DNA from: Bacteroidales bacterium
GTDB taxonomy: Bacteria > Bacteroidota > Bacteroidia > Bacteroidales > UBA10428
Direction: 5' to 3'
DNA: 64,000 nt
Assembly (NCBI GenBank): GCA_016929525.1
Contig: JAFGIP010000003.1
Coordinates: 58,795-122,794, forward strand
Shown here: positions 26,568 to 36,005 of the stretch, piece after piece
Layout of the letters: every line of letters begins with the position of its first letter
How positions within the stretch are numbered: the first letter of the stretch is position 1
Notes under the pieces: generated by a model
Database searches by the model: none
What the model was told of the DNA's origin: nothing
Seen by the model: the letters and a program-made list of their open reading frames with translations, nothing else
Position numbers and translations under genes: made by a program

Positions 26568-28469
26568 ATGACTGACGAGATCAAGCATGAATGTGGGATT
26601 GCCCTGATACGATTGCTTAAGCCTCTTGAACATTACCAGTTAAAGTACGGAACCTGGCGTTGGGGCTTAAATAAGTTGTACCTTCTCATGGAGAAACAGC
26701 ATAACAGGGGGCAGGATGGAGCAGGAATAGCATGTATTAAGTTAAATGCAAAACCTGGATATGAATATCTCGATCGACTAAGATCTATTGCACCTTCCGC
26801 TATAAACGATATATTCGATGTAATTCGTAACAGTTTTACAGAAACAGAGAAGAAATCACCAGGCCTGATAAAGGATATATCCTGGGCTAAAAAAAACCTT
26901 ACATTCAGTGGTGAGGTTTTACTTGGTCACCTTCGATATGGAACCTATGGGAAAAACAAAGTTGAAAATGCCCACCCTGTTGTCAGACAGAATAACTGGA
27001 AATCGCGTACCCTGGTGCTTGCAGGTAATTTTAACCTAACCAATGTTGAAGAAATGTTTAACATTTTGGTAGAACTTGGCCAGCATCCTCGTGGAATGAT
27101 CGATACAGTTACTATGCTTGAAAATGTAGGCCATTTCCTCGATACCGAAAACCAGAAAAACTTTAACAGTTATAAAAAGCAGGGTTACACCAATGTTGAA
27201 ATTTCAAAGTTGATAGAGGATAATATTGATGTGGGAAATATTTTACGTGAATCGAGTAAAAAATGGGACGGTGGATACGTAATTGCAGGCTTACTGGGTC
27301 ATGGAGATAGTTTTGTACTGCGCGACCCGTGGGGAATACGCCCGGCATTTTATTATCAGGATGATGAGATTGTGGTAGCGGCATCGGAACGTCCGGTGAT
27401 TCAGACAGTTATGAATGTTCCCGGCAAAGAGGTAAAAGAAATAACACCTGGAAGCGCACTTATTATTAAAAAGAATAATGATGTTTCACTCGAAAATATC
27501 AGAGGACCATATGGTAATCACGCCTGTTCTTTTGAAAGGATTTATTTCTCGAGAGGTAGTGACAGCGAAATATACCAGGAAAGAAAAAAGCTTGGGGAGC
27601 TACTAACACCTTTGATCATCAAAAATATAAACGGGGAAATTGAGGATACTGTATTTTCATTTATTCCTAATACAGCAGAAACAGCATTCTATGGTATGAT
27701 TTCGGGTGTCGAAAAATACATGCAGGAAATGGCGAAAAAACAAATACTTGATCGTGGAAAAGACATTACCATTGAAGAGTTGAATCTGATAGTTACTAAA
27801 AAACCCAGAATTGAAAAGGTGGCACTTAAAGATATTAAGCTGCGCACATTTATTTCACAGGATGCCGGACGTGATGACCTGGTTGGTCACGTTTACGATA
27901 TTACTTATAACACAATTCATGAAGATACTGATAACCTTGTAGTCATAGATGATTCAATTGTCCGTGGAACAACGCTGAAATACAGTATTATCAGAATTCT
28001 TGACAGGTTACACCCAAAAAGAATCGTCATCGTTTCTTCATCACCCCAGATAAGATATCCCGATTGTTATGGAATCGATATGGCAAAACTGGGTGATTTT
28101 ATTGCTTTCAGAGCAGCTATTGAATTACTAAAAGAATCGGGCAGAGAAAGTGTTATCAACGATGTTTACAAGAAATCAAAAGTACAGGAAGATTTAGCAA
28201 AAGAAGAAATTGTAAACTACGTAAAGGATATTTACAAACCATTTACTGCTGACCAGATTTCAGATAAAATAGCACAGATGCTTAAAACGCCCGAAATAAA
28301 CGCTGAATTAAAAATTGTATACCAATCTATTGAAAATTTACACCAGGCATGTCCAAATCATAGAGGAGACTGGTATTTTACGGGTGATTATCCGACACCG
28401 GGCGGAAACAAGGTAGTGAACAAATCTTTTATCAATTTTATTGAAAGAAGGAATGCCAGGGCTTATTAA
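26568..28469 (+). CDS. purF: amidophosphoribosyltransferase-type protein, long form
   Basis: A 633-aa Ntn-type glutamine amidotransferase fused to a phosphoribosyltransferase; PurF makes phosphoribosylamine in purine synthesis. The catalytic Cys is residue 9 (MTDEIKHECGIALI), so an eight-residue propeptide must be removed, as in Bacillus-type PurF. Glutaminase motifs MEKQHNRGQDGAGIA and LGHLRYGTYG follow. The PRPP loop is NLVVIDDSIVRGTTLK, and the C-terminus holds ACPNHRGDWYFTGDYPTPGG. It is about 130-170 residues longer than standard PurF, a form I associate with Bacteroidota, and may have a specialised role. Convergent with the acyltransferase gene, 16 bp between stops. Confidence 0.82.
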   Translation: MTDEIKHECGIALIRLLKPLEHYQLKYGTWRWGLNKLYLLMEKQHNRGQDGAGIACIKLNAKPGYEYLDRLRSIAPSAINDIFDVIRNSFTETEKKSPGLIKDISWAKKNLTFSGEVLLGHLRYGTYGKNKVENAHPVVRQNNWKSRTLVLAGNFNLTNVEEMFNILVELGQHPRGMIDTVTMLENVGHFLDTENQKNFNSYKKQGYTNVEISKLIEDNIDVGNILRESSKKWDGGYVIAGLLGHGDSFVLRDPWGIRPAFYYQDDEIVVAASERPVIQTVMNVPGKEVKEITPGSALIIKKNNDVSLENIRGPYGNHACSFERIYFSRGSDSEIYQERKKLGELLTPLIIKNINGEIEDTVFSFIPNTAETAFYGMISGVEKYMQEMAKKQILDRGKDITIEELNLIVTKKPRIEKVALKDIKLRTFISQDAGRDDLVGHVYDITYNTIHEDTDNLVVIDDSIVRGTTLKYSIIRILDRLHPKRIVIVSSSPQIRYPDCYGIDMAKLGDFIAFRAAIELLKESGRESVINDVYKKSKVQEDLAKEEIVNYVKDIYKPFTADQISDKIAQMLKTPEINAELKIVYQSIENLHQACPNHRGDWYFTGDYPTPGGNKVVNKSFINFIERRNARAY

Positions 28470-28485
28470 AGACAAAGAAGATTAA

Positions 28486-29412
28486 TTATCTGTCGTAAGT
28501 TTTAATATGCCTTTCAATTTTCTCAGGATACATATCTTTTATAGTGAGTAGAATTGCTGTTTCCTCTACATTTCCGAAATGATCGTTAAGAACAGTACCA
28601 AAACATTGTAGAGTAGGTGATAGATTAATGTATGAATTGATTAGCGGAGGTATCACCTCTCCACGAGCCCTTACAGCCTGCGAAAGCAATTTCAGGTCGT
28701 CCTGGAAATTGTCACTTGTTAAAATTGAATCTGCGTAATCCTCATCAATGTCTATAGTTAAAGGATTGTAAGGGTATAACAAAGATTCCGGTCCTTTAAA
28801 ATGTTTTTCGAGAAAGTAAAGAATAAGATTGCGGGCTTCCCTGTTATAGGAAGTATACATTGTGACTTTACCAAAGAAGTAAATATATTCAGGATTTTTC
28901 TTCCAAAGCGCACCTAGACCATCCCATAAATTATCTAAGGCATACAGGCTTTTTTTATTTCTGTTTGTCGACTGATAAGCTGGCTGCACAAATGATCTGC
29001 CTAACTCAATCATTCTTGGGATATAGTTTTTCTTAAATTCATCAGAAAAATGAAATAATTTTCCCGTTGCTAGCTCTGCCTCACCTTCTTCATTTGATCT
29101 AAGATCACCGCATAACATATACCTGTAACCGCCCAAAATATCTCTTTGCTGCGGATCCCAAACAATTAACTGTTTGTATGGGATTTCAGCAGTGTCGTAA
29201 TCATCAATATCCGCTTCTTTGCCTGTACCACCACCAGCCAGACGAAAGGTTATTTCACGTAACCTTCCAATTTCACGCATCGTATTTGGCGAATCATGAC
29301 TCGTAAGAATATAAAGTCTATTGTTAGCATTATTGGTATTTCGCAGGAATTTATCTTTTGTGAGTTCCCGTTCAATGAGTTCCTTATCTACCGGAGGGAT
29401 AACCTCTTTCAT
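28486..29412 (-). CDS. glsB: GlsB/OlsB-type N-acyltransferase (glycine-lipid synthesis)
   Basis: A 308-aa GNAT-fold protein of the OlsB-like group. It shows REIGRLREITFRLAGGGTGKEADIDDYD, QLIVWDPQQRDILGGYRYM and PRMIELGRSFVQPAYQ, with large hydrophobic segments around YIYFFGKVTMYTSY. In Bacteroides GlsB adds a 3-hydroxy fatty acid to glycine, and GlsA then O-acylates it. A GlsA/PlsC-like gene lies just upstream on the same strand, supporting this reading. An ornithine-lipid enzyme is the alternative. A 20-bp perfect inverted repeat lies 46 bp upstream of its start. Confidence 0.75.
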   Translation of the reverse strand: MKEVIPPVDKELIERELTKDKFLRNTNNANNRLYILTSHDSPNTMREIGRLREITFRLAGGGTGKEADIDDYDTAEIPYKQLIVWDPQQRDILGGYRYMLCGDLRSNEEGEAELATGKLFHFSDEFKKNYIPRMIELGRSFVQPAYQSTNRNKKSLYALDNLWDGLGALWKKNPEYIYFFGKVTMYTSYNREARNLILYFLEKHFKGPESLLYPYNPLTIDIDEDYADSILTSDNFQDDLKLLSQAVRARGEVIPPLINSYINLSPTLQCFGTVLNDHFGNVEETAILLTIKDMYPEKIERHIKTYDR

Positions 29413-29457
29413 ATAATATGACTAAGTCTGTTAAAGGAAAACAAATTTATGAAACAA

Positions 29458-29512
29458 GCATTAAAAAAATAATCATATTTTACACAAAAATTTATGATTA
29501 TTTTTTTAATGC
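29458..29512. repeat. 20-bp perfect inverted repeat between the glsA-like and glsB-like genes
   Basis: GCATTAAAAAAATAATCATA (29458-29477) is exactly mirrored by the reverse complement at 29493-29512 around a 15-nt loop. On the minus strand the distal arm ends TTTTTTTAATGC, so it could end transcription of the glsA-like gene or act as a binding site or attenuator for glsB. The gap 29413-29584 holds nothing else I can name. Confidence 0.6.
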
Positions 29513-29584
29513 AAGACTTATACAAACTTAAGAATTAAAAGTTATTGGATGTAATTATTGATCACTATCTTTTATCATCGTCCT

Positions 29585-30436
29585 TTAAAAAGGAATATCG
29601 TAAACACCATCTAAAGCATATGCTTTTTCCTTTACCCATCTGGCCCAATCCAACGGTTTTTTTGAACTGTCAAATGTTTGCCATGGTATTGGTTCTCCAA
29701 ATTTTACTACCAGATGTTTATTCTTGTGCTTGTATGTTTCGTCAACCAGGTAAAGCATTTCAATATTTGATTTGATTCCTATGAATTTTCTGATATTTGC
29801 CAGATTATAAAAGAAATTAGTATTGTTGCCACTAAAATGAACCGGGATAATTTCACGCTTGAACTGTTTAGCTTTCATTATAAATTGTTTTTGCCAAGGC
29901 AGGTCAATAATCTGACCTCTTATTTTTCTTGACACTAATCCTGCAGGAAATGTAAGTATCTGGGTTCCGTCTCTGAATGCTTCATCAATTTCCCGAACAG
30001 CATCTGTAGCTTGTTTTCCATGCTTGTTGATCGGTATAAACAATTCCTGAATATTTTTCAGGTTCATCAGAATATCGTTTACCAAAAATTTATACTTATT
30101 GAAATACCTGTTCACTATCTGCATTAATACCAGTCCGTCAAAACCCCCAAGCGGATGGTTAGAGGCGAATATAAATCTGCCATCCATTTTAAGGTATTCT
30201 TCTCCCTGTGTTTCAATGCTTACTTTAAAATCTGTAATAGCAGCATTGATAAAATCCATATTGAATTTGTTTCCGTGCTTATCGAGAAATTCATTAATAT
30301 CATTTTCGTGTATCACTTTTCTTAAATACCTGTATATAAAACCGGGAATCAACTTTGCCAATCCGGGATTTTTACTGTAGAATACTCCTCTCAGATCTAC
30401 TTTTTGTATTTGTTCTTTATCTGCTTCAGGGCTCAT
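29585..30436 (-). CDS. glsA: PlsC-type acyltransferase, GlsA-like
   Basis: A 283-aa 1-acylglycerol-phosphate-acyltransferase-fold protein. Block 1 is ASNHPLGGFDGLVL, with five rather than four residues between His and Asp (HX5D), a spacing I associate with the OlsA/GlsA group. Block 3 is LTFPAGLVSRK where PlsC has FPEG. Block 4 includes IPVHFSGNNTNFFY. Neighbouring the OlsB-like gene, it would O-acylate the N-acyl amino acid lipid at the inner membrane. The gene order (glsA first) and 172-bp gap differ from a tight operon. The start ATG gives MSPEADKEQIQ. Confidence 0.72.
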   Translation of the reverse strand: MSPEADKEQIQKVDLRGVFYSKNPGLAKLIPGFIYRYLRKVIHENDINEFLDKHGNKFNMDFINAAITDFKVSIETQGEEYLKMDGRFIFASNHPLGGFDGLVLMQIVNRYFNKYKFLVNDILMNLKNIQELFIPINKHGKQATDAVREIDEAFRDGTQILTFPAGLVSRKIRGQIIDLPWQKQFIMKAKQFKREIIPVHFSGNNTNFFYNLANIRKFIGIKSNIEMLYLVDETYKHKNKHLVVKFGEPIPWQTFDSSKKPLDWARWVKEKAYALDGVYDIPF

Positions 30437-30570
30437 TTTACACGGAAAATTAGGGATTAAAAACCGGCTAAAATTATAAAAAAACCCAATTCCTTATCGA
30501 TTCTGATGTTTGAAACATTACCACTGTTTAGGTATTTATTTCAAACAGAGCAGCAAAAGTTATTAACAAA

Positions 30571-30610
30571 GTGGGAAAAAGTGGGGTAAAATGGTTGAAA
30601 GTGGTTAAAA
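30571..30610 (+). promoter_or_regulatory. MraZ operator: four tandem 10-bp boxes
   Basis: GTGGGAAAAA, GTGGGGTAAA, ATGGTTGAAA and GTGGTTAAAA follow one another with exact 10-bp spacing, matching the repeated TGGG/GTGG boxes bound by MraZ upstream of mraZ in many bacteria. Boxes 3 and 4 overlap the predicted -33 region. Confidence 0.8.
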
Positions 30611-30624
30611 TTTACTTACTTTTA
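30595..30624 (+). promoter_or_regulatory. predicted promoter of the dcw cluster
   Basis: TTG at 30595-30597, 19 bp, TACTTTTA at 30617-30624 (one mismatch to TAnnTTTG), 21 bp before the mraZ ATG. Its -33 lies within MraZ box 3, so MraZ binding would be expected to block it. Confidence 0.5.
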
Positions 30625-30645
30625 CATCCATTATTTAAATTCAGC

Positions 30646-31110
30646 ATGATAACCTTTATCGGAGACTATACCTGTAAGCTCGATGCAAAGGGTCGGGTTA
30701 TACTGCCGGCAGCTTTTAAAAAGCAGATGTCTGGCAGTACACAGGATAAGTTTGTGGTAAAGAAGGACATTTTCGAAGACTGCCTTGTGTTATATCCTAT
30801 TGAAGAATGGGAGAGACAGAATAAAATCATCAGAAAAAAGATCAATCCCTATAAAAAAGAACACAACATGTTTCTCCGTAGGTTTTTTAAGGGTGCAGCT
30901 GAAGTGGTCCTCGATGCGAACAACAGAATACTAATTCCTAAACGCCTCCTCGATGAAATAAAAGCCGATAAAGAACTGATGATGGCTGGTCAGTTTGGTA
31001 AAATTGAAATATGGGCCAGAAACAGGTATGAAAAGATCGAGGTTGGAGATTCAGAATTTGCCGAAATGGCAGAGAAAATTATGGAAGGTTTGGTCGATGA
31101 AACTGAATAG
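30646..31110 (+). CDS. mraZ: division/cell-wall cluster transcriptional repressor MraZ
   Basis: A 154-aa DNA-binding protein made of two AbrB-like halves: GDYTCKLDAKGRVILPAAFKKQM at the start and EVVLDANNRILIPKRLLDEI in the middle. The start is moved from 30571 to the ATG at 30646, which gives the family N-terminus MITFIGDYTCKLD; the track's extension reads through the operator. It probably represses its own cluster through the four tandem boxes just upstream. rsmH begins 2 bp after its stop. Confidence 0.94.
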   Translation: MITFIGDYTCKLDAKGRVILPAAFKKQMSGSTQDKFVVKKDIFEDCLVLYPIEEWERQNKIIRKKINPYKKEHNMFLRRFFKGAAEVVLDANNRILIPKRLLDEIKADKELMMAGQFGKIEIWARNRYEKIEVGDSEFAEMAEKIMEGLVDETE

Positions 31111-31112
31111 TA

Positions 31113-32009
31113 ATGGATTACCATCAGTCGGTATTACTGGAAGAAAGTATTGAGGGACTTAATATAAAGCCCAACGGGATATATGTCGATGCAACCTTCG
31201 GGGGCGGCGGCCACTCAAGAGAGATTCTTAAAAAGTTGAAAAACGGCAGATTGGTTGCCTTTGATCAGGATGAGGACGCATTACAGAATATACCAAATGA
31301 TAACAGGATAATATTTGTCAGGCAGAACTTCCGATTTCTTAAAAACTTTTTGAAATACTATAGTGTAGATCATATCGATGGATTAATAGCCGACCTTGGA
31401 GTTTCCTCACACCATTTTGATACACCTCAAAGAGGTTTTTCATTTCGTTTTGATACCAACCTGGATATGCGCATGAATATGAAATCAGAATTTTCAGCCA
31501 GGAATTTTTTAAATGATTATTCCAAAGCGGAAATGACAAGGGTTTTCAGAGAATATGGAGAGTTAAAAAATGCAGCTACCCTTGCATCTAAGATATATGA
31601 ATATAGGAATAAAAACTCGCTGGTAACTAATCATGATCTTTTTGAAGCAATAGCATCATGTCTCCCCAGGCATAACGAAAATCAGTACCTGGCTAAGGTC
31701 TTCCAGGCTATGCGCATAGAAGTAAATAAAGAAATCGAACATCTTAAAAAGTTGTTAATTCATACGGTCGATGTGCTGAAGCATAAAGGCAGGGTTGTTA
31801 TAATAAGTTATCATTCTCTGGAAGACAGGTTAGTAAAAAACTTCTTCAGGAATGGAAATTTTTCGGCGAAAAATAAAACGGATCTATACGGAAATGTAAT
31901 CAGACCATTGATCCCGGTAAACCGAAAAGTAATCGTTCCGGATGAGGCTGAAATAAAACAGAATAGTCGCTCAAGGAGTGCCCGGTTGCGAATTGCAGAA
32001 AAACCATAA
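31113..32009 (+). CDS. rsmH: 16S rRNA (cytosine(1402)-N(4))-methyltransferase
   Basis: A 298-aa SAM-dependent methyltransferase modifying C1402 of 16S rRNA in the ribosomal P site. Motifs: YHQSVLLEESIEGL start, SAM site YVDATFGGGGHSREIL, IDGLIADLGVSSHHFD, QRGFSFRFDTNLDMRM, and the C-terminal VVIISYHSLEDRLVKNFF. Length is normal. It is the second gene of the dcw cluster, as usual, with ftsL 9 bp after its stop. Confidence 0.96.
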   Translation: MDYHQSVLLEESIEGLNIKPNGIYVDATFGGGGHSREILKKLKNGRLVAFDQDEDALQNIPNDNRIIFVRQNFRFLKNFLKYYSVDHIDGLIADLGVSSHHFDTPQRGFSFRFDTNLDMRMNMKSEFSARNFLNDYSKAEMTRVFREYGELKNAATLASKIYEYRNKNSLVTNHDLFEAIASCLPRHNENQYLAKVFQAMRIEVNKEIEHLKKLLIHTVDVLKHKGRVVIISYHSLEDRLVKNFFRNGNFSAKNKTDLYGNVIRPLIPVNRKVIVPDEAEIKQNSRSRSARLRIAEKP

Positions 32010-32018
32010 CAATTAATT

Positions 32019-32402
32019 ATGGAGAAAAAGGAGAAAATAGAATTTGTTGATTCAGGACTTGAGAAAGAAGAAATAAAGGGGTTCACTTTCAGGGGCTTTA
32101 TTGATGGTAGCATACTTACTCTCAGCTCTGTTATGAAACAGCTGCCTTTTATCTTATTTCTGGTATTTCTGGCAGTAGTATATATAGCCAACCGCTATCA
32201 CGCGGAGAAGATTGTCCGACAGATCACAAAAATGAAAGATGAAGTAAAGGATTTGAGATCGGAACAAATTACAACTGCATCGGAATTAATGAACTTAAGT
32301 AAACCATCGAATGTAAAGTTGCTTATTGAACAAAAAGGGATTGACCTGGAGGAACCTGAAGATCCGCCGAAAGTAATAGTGGCTAAAAAAAAAGATAGAT
32401 GA
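32019..32402 (+). CDS. ftsL: FtsL-like cell division protein
   Basis: A 127-aa bitopic membrane protein. A cytosolic N-terminus of about 45 residues is followed by one TM (PFILFLVFLAVVYIANRY) and a short coiled-coil-prone periplasmic part (KMKDEVKDLRSEQITTASELMNL). Sequence is weakly conserved in this family; the call rests on topology and on its place between rsmH and ftsI. It would form the FtsQLB-type divisome complex. Its stop overlaps the ftsI ATG (ATGA). Confidence 0.8.
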   Translation: MEKKEKIEFVDSGLEKEEIKGFTFRGFIDGSILTLSSVMKQLPFILFLVFLAVVYIANRYHAEKIVRQITKMKDEVKDLRSEQITTASELMNLSKPSNVKLLIEQKGIDLEEPEDPPKVIVAKKKDR

Positions 32403-34522
32403 TGTCAATAAAGACCGACATACTATGGAGAGTTGCGCTGGTTTATCTGGCAATTGCACTTTTTGCTGCTTTAATTGTCGTGAAGATCATCGTATTGCAG
32501 TTTGTGAATGACGATAGGTACAGAGCGATGGCAGAGCAAACCAGAATACAGTTATTTAATATCCCCGCTCACAGGGGAGATATTTATGCAGCCGATATGC
32601 GCTTGCTTGCGAGTTCTGTTCCAAGTTACGAGATACGGATGGATTTGAAATGCCCGGGTCTGACCAATGATATTTTTCTGGATGGTGCAGATTCCCTGGC
32701 ATTATGTCTTTCAGAACTGTTTCATGATAAAAGCAAATCTGAATACAAACAACAACTTCTTAAAGCTAGACAGAAAGGAGACAGATATCATCTTATACGA
32801 TCAAAAGTAAATTATATTGAACTTAAAGAACTTAGATCATTCCCAATATTCCGCGAGGGAAGGTATAAAGGAGGTCTTATAGTTAATCAGCAGAATATAA
32901 GAAAAAAGCCGCACTATAATCTTGCTGCACGAACAATAGGTTATACAACCAAAGGACAAAGTGGTAATATCGTCGGTATAGAAGGTGCTTATGATAAATA
33001 TCTGGCAGGGATTCAGGGTGTAAAAAGAATGCAGAAACTCTCCGGTAATGTTTGGATGCCTCTTGATGAATCGGGTGAGATTGAACCACAAGATGGGAGC
33101 AGTATTGTAACTACAATTGATGTCGATCTGCAGGATATAGCGGAAAAGGCCCTTATAAAACAACTTATAGCCCACAGAGCACATGCAGGTACTGCAGTTT
33201 TAATGGAAGTCCGGTCAGGTGATATAAAAGCCATAGTTAATCTGACAGATACCTTCGGAGCATACCATGAATATTATAACTATGCTGTCGGACTTAGTAC
33301 TGAGCCAGGATCAACATTTAAGCTTCCTGTTATTGTTACGGCTTTGGAAGACGGATTAATTGACATAGATGATACAATAAATACAGGAAACGGAATTTAT
33401 GAATACTACGACCTGGTTATACGTGATGATAATTATCTGAATGGGGGTCATGGGAAACTTACAGTCGAAGAAGTTTTCGAGATATCATCTAACATTGGGA
33501 TGGTTAAGATAATTGATTCGGTTTATAGAAAACATCCACATCGTTTTATTGACAGGCTTTACAGTATGAGCCTAAACGAGCCTTTGAATCTTGAAATTAA
33601 AGGAGAAGGTAAACCTGTAATTCGCTATCCTGGCGATAAATTATGGTCAGGGGTTACACTTGCATCCATGTCATACGGGTATGAAGTAAAACTTACGCCT
33701 TTACAGATTCTTACTTTTTATAATGCCATTGCCAATGATGGGAAAATGGTCAAGCCGCGATTTGTTAAGGAAATCCGTAATCATGGAAAACTCGAACAGG
33801 CAATAATTACAGAGGTAATAAATCCTTCAATCTGTTCAAAATCAACGCTGAAGATGGCTAAAAAATTATTAAGGGGTGTTGTTGACAATGGTACTGCAAA
33901 AAACCTTAAACTGGATAATCTGTCATTTGCGGGTAAAACAGGTACTGCACAGATATATAAAACGGAGACAGGTTATCGACAGCGCGATTATCAGGCATCA
34001 TTTGCAGGATACTTTCCGGAAGATAAACCTCTGTATTCATGTATTGTTGTCATTTACTCGCCACGTAAAGGTTCTTATCATGGAGCGCAGGTAGCAGGTC
34101 CTGTATTTGCAGAGATTGCCAGAAAAACCTATGCAATAAGTATGAATAGCGGTGAACCTCTGAATGCGGTTAAGATTCAAACCAATGATCTGCCATATTC
34201 AAAAAACGGATATCAGGCTGAAATATCGGATGTACTGAATCAGCTAAATATAAAACAGAAATCGAAGGATCAGAGTTATGACTGGGTTACAACAACCAGA
34301 CAAGAGGATTGTGTTGAATTAAACAAGAAATCAGTTTTAAATAACCTGGTTCCTGATGTAACCTCTATGGGACTCAAAGATGCTATTTACCTTCTGGAAA
34401 ACCTGGGTTTAAAAGTTGTGATTTATGGCAGGGGAAGTATCAGGGAACAATCAATTCTTCCTGGCACGAGGGTGCAAAAGGGAGATGTAATAAAACTTAA
34501 AATGTCATTTACGGAAGGATAA
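32399..34522 (+). CDS. ftsI: penicillin-binding protein FtsI-type with C-terminal PASTA domain
   Basis: A 707-aa septal transpeptidase. N-terminal TM about residues 10-30 (VALVYLAIALFAALIVVKI), dimerisation domain, then the transpeptidase domain: SxxK in EPGSTFKLP (Ser about 304), SxN as EISSNIGM, KTG in FAGKTGTAQIY. Residues about 640-705 form a single PASTA domain (VPDVTSMGLKDAIYLLENLGLKV), a feature of SpoVD/Bacteroidota PBPs. It is translationally coupled to ftsL (ATGA) and to murE (TAATG). Two successive ATG codons open the gene, so the start may be 3 bp later. Confidence 0.93.
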   Translation: MMSIKTDILWRVALVYLAIALFAALIVVKIIVLQFVNDDRYRAMAEQTRIQLFNIPAHRGDIYAADMRLLASSVPSYEIRMDLKCPGLTNDIFLDGADSLALCLSELFHDKSKSEYKQQLLKARQKGDRYHLIRSKVNYIELKELRSFPIFREGRYKGGLIVNQQNIRKKPHYNLAARTIGYTTKGQSGNIVGIEGAYDKYLAGIQGVKRMQKLSGNVWMPLDESGEIEPQDGSSIVTTIDVDLQDIAEKALIKQLIAHRAHAGTAVLMEVRSGDIKAIVNLTDTFGAYHEYYNYAVGLSTEPGSTFKLPVIVTALEDGLIDIDDTINTGNGIYEYYDLVIRDDNYLNGGHGKLTVEEVFEISSNIGMVKIIDSVYRKHPHRFIDRLYSMSLNEPLNLEIKGEGKPVIRYPGDKLWSGVTLASMSYGYEVKLTPLQILTFYNAIANDGKMVKPRFVKEIRNHGKLEQAIITEVINPSICSKSTLKMAKKLLRGVVDNGTAKNLKLDNLSFAGKTGTAQIYKTETGYRQRDYQASFAGYFPEDKPLYSCIVVIYSPRKGSYHGAQVAGPVFAEIARKTYAISMNSGEPLNAVKIQTNDLPYSKNGYQAEISDVLNQLNIKQKSKDQSYDWVTTTRQEDCVELNKKSVLNNLVPDVTSMGLKDAIYLLENLGLKVVIYGRGSIREQSILPGTRVQKGDVIKLKMSFTEG

Positions 34523-36000
34523 TGTCAGAACTTAAAAAACTAGAACATATTATCAAAGGCATTGATTGCCGGGTTTACGGCCAGACCGATGTGGAAGTAA
34601 ATGGTGTTGTATTTGATTCGAGAAAGATTGCTCGCGGAAATGTGTTTGTTGCAGTCAGAGGTACTCAGGTAGATGGCCATAATTATTTGTCGGAAGCTGC
34701 AAGCAAAGGTGCAGTTGGGATAATTTGCGAACATTTTCCCGAAGATCTTGATGATGCTATTTCTAAAGTTGTCGTTAAAAATTCTTCTATAGCCCTTGGT
34801 ATTGCAGCAGCAAATTTTTACGATAATCCTTCCGAAGAACTTAAAGTAGTAGGTATTACGGGTACAAACGGTAAAACATCAATTGCTACGCTTCTATATA
34901 GGTTATTCTCAAAACTTGAACAAAAATCAGGGTTGTTATCGACAGTTAAAAATATGGTCGGTGATAAAGAAATTACAGCTACTCATACAACTCCCGATGC
35001 AGTTACCATTCAATGGATATTAAAGGAAATGGTCGATGCGGGATGCAGATATGCATTTATGGAAATCAGCTCACATGCAATAGATCAGAACAGAATAACA
35101 GGACTGGATATCGACATTGCTGTATTTACAAACTTAACACATGATCATCTCGATTATCATAAAGATTTTAACAGCTATCTCAAAGCAAAGAAAAAACTAT
35201 TTGACGGATTACCATCTCATGCAATTGCTTTGATAAATACCGATGATAAGCATAGCGGAATTCTTGTTCAGAATACCGATGCTACCGTTAAAACTTATGG
35301 GGTTCACTCTCTGGCTGAATACAAGGCAAAAATAATAGAAAATCATTTCGATGGAATGCTTATACAAATTGATAATACCGAGGTCTGGACAAAGATCATT
35401 GGTGAATTCAATGCCTCAAACCTGCTTGCAGTATATACTGTAGCTCGTCTTATGGGATTTCAGAAACATGAAATTCTCAGGATACTAAGTTCACTCGACA
35501 CTGTAGAGGGGCGGTTCGAATATGTTCAGTCGAATTCTGGTGTTATCGCAATTATTGATTATGCGCACACTCCCGATGCTTTAAAGAATGTGTTAAAAAC
35601 AATAAATCAGATCATTGGTGATAAATCACAAATAATAACAGTTGTTGGTGCCGGCGGTGATCGCGATAAAACAAAAAGACCCATAATGGGGGGAATTGCC
35701 GCTGAGCTTAGTAACAAAGTTGTATTAACCTCGGATAATCCACGTGGTGAAGAGCCACAGGTCATTATAGATGAGATGATGAAAGGAGTCCCTTCTAATT
35801 TGAAAAACCAGGTACTCTCTATAGCCGATAGAAAAGAAGCCATACGTACAGCATGTATGCTGGCTAAAAGTGGCGATGTAATTCTTATTGCCGGGAAAGG
35901 GCACGAAACATATCAGGAGATTAAAGGTGAGAAACACTTTTTCAGCGATAAGAAAGTGGTATCGGAACTTTTTATGACTAACAATTTTAACCTGCAATAA
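34522..36000 (+). CDS. murE: UDP-MurNAc-L-Ala-D-Glu:meso-diaminopimelate ligase
   Basis: A 492-aa Mur ligase adding the third residue of the stem peptide. P-loop [39 protein letters not shown], and [12 protein letters not shown] are visible. The specificity motif is DNPR ([11 protein letters not shown], about residue 404), which marks meso-DAP rather than lysine enzymes and so predicts DAP-type peptidoglycan. Length is normal. It overlaps the ftsI stop by one base; mraY starts 5 bp after its stop. No murF follows, as is common in this phylum. Confidence 0.96.
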   Translation: MSELKKLEHIIKGIDCRVYGQTDVEVNGVVFDSRKIARGNVFVAVRGTQVDGHNYLSEAASKGAVGIICEHFPEDLDDAISKVVVKNSSIALGIAAANFYDNPSEELKVVGITGTNGKTSIATLLYRLFSKLEQKSGLLSTVKNMVGDKEITATHTTPDAVTIQWILKEMVDAGCRYAFMEISSHAIDQNRITGLDIDIAVFTNLTHDHLDYHKDFNSYLKAKKKLFDGLPSHAIALINTDDKHSGILVQNTDATVKTYGVHSLAEYKAKIIENHFDGMLIQIDNTEVWTKIIGEFNASNLLAVYTVARLMGFQKHEILRILSSLDTVEGRFEYVQSNSGVIAIIDYAHTPDALKNVLKTINQIIGDKSQIITVVGAGGDRDKTKRPIMGGIAAELSNKVVLTSDNPRGEEPQVIIDEMMKGVPSNLKNQVLSIADRKEAIRTACMLAKSGDVILIAGKGHETYQEIKGEKHFFSDKKVVSELFMTNNFNLQ

Positions 36001-36005
36001 GTATT

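Noticed and set aside
30571-30645. 25-residue N-terminal extension of mraZ in the ORF track
   Set aside because: It translates through the MraZ boxes and promoter; the family starts at MITFIGDY.
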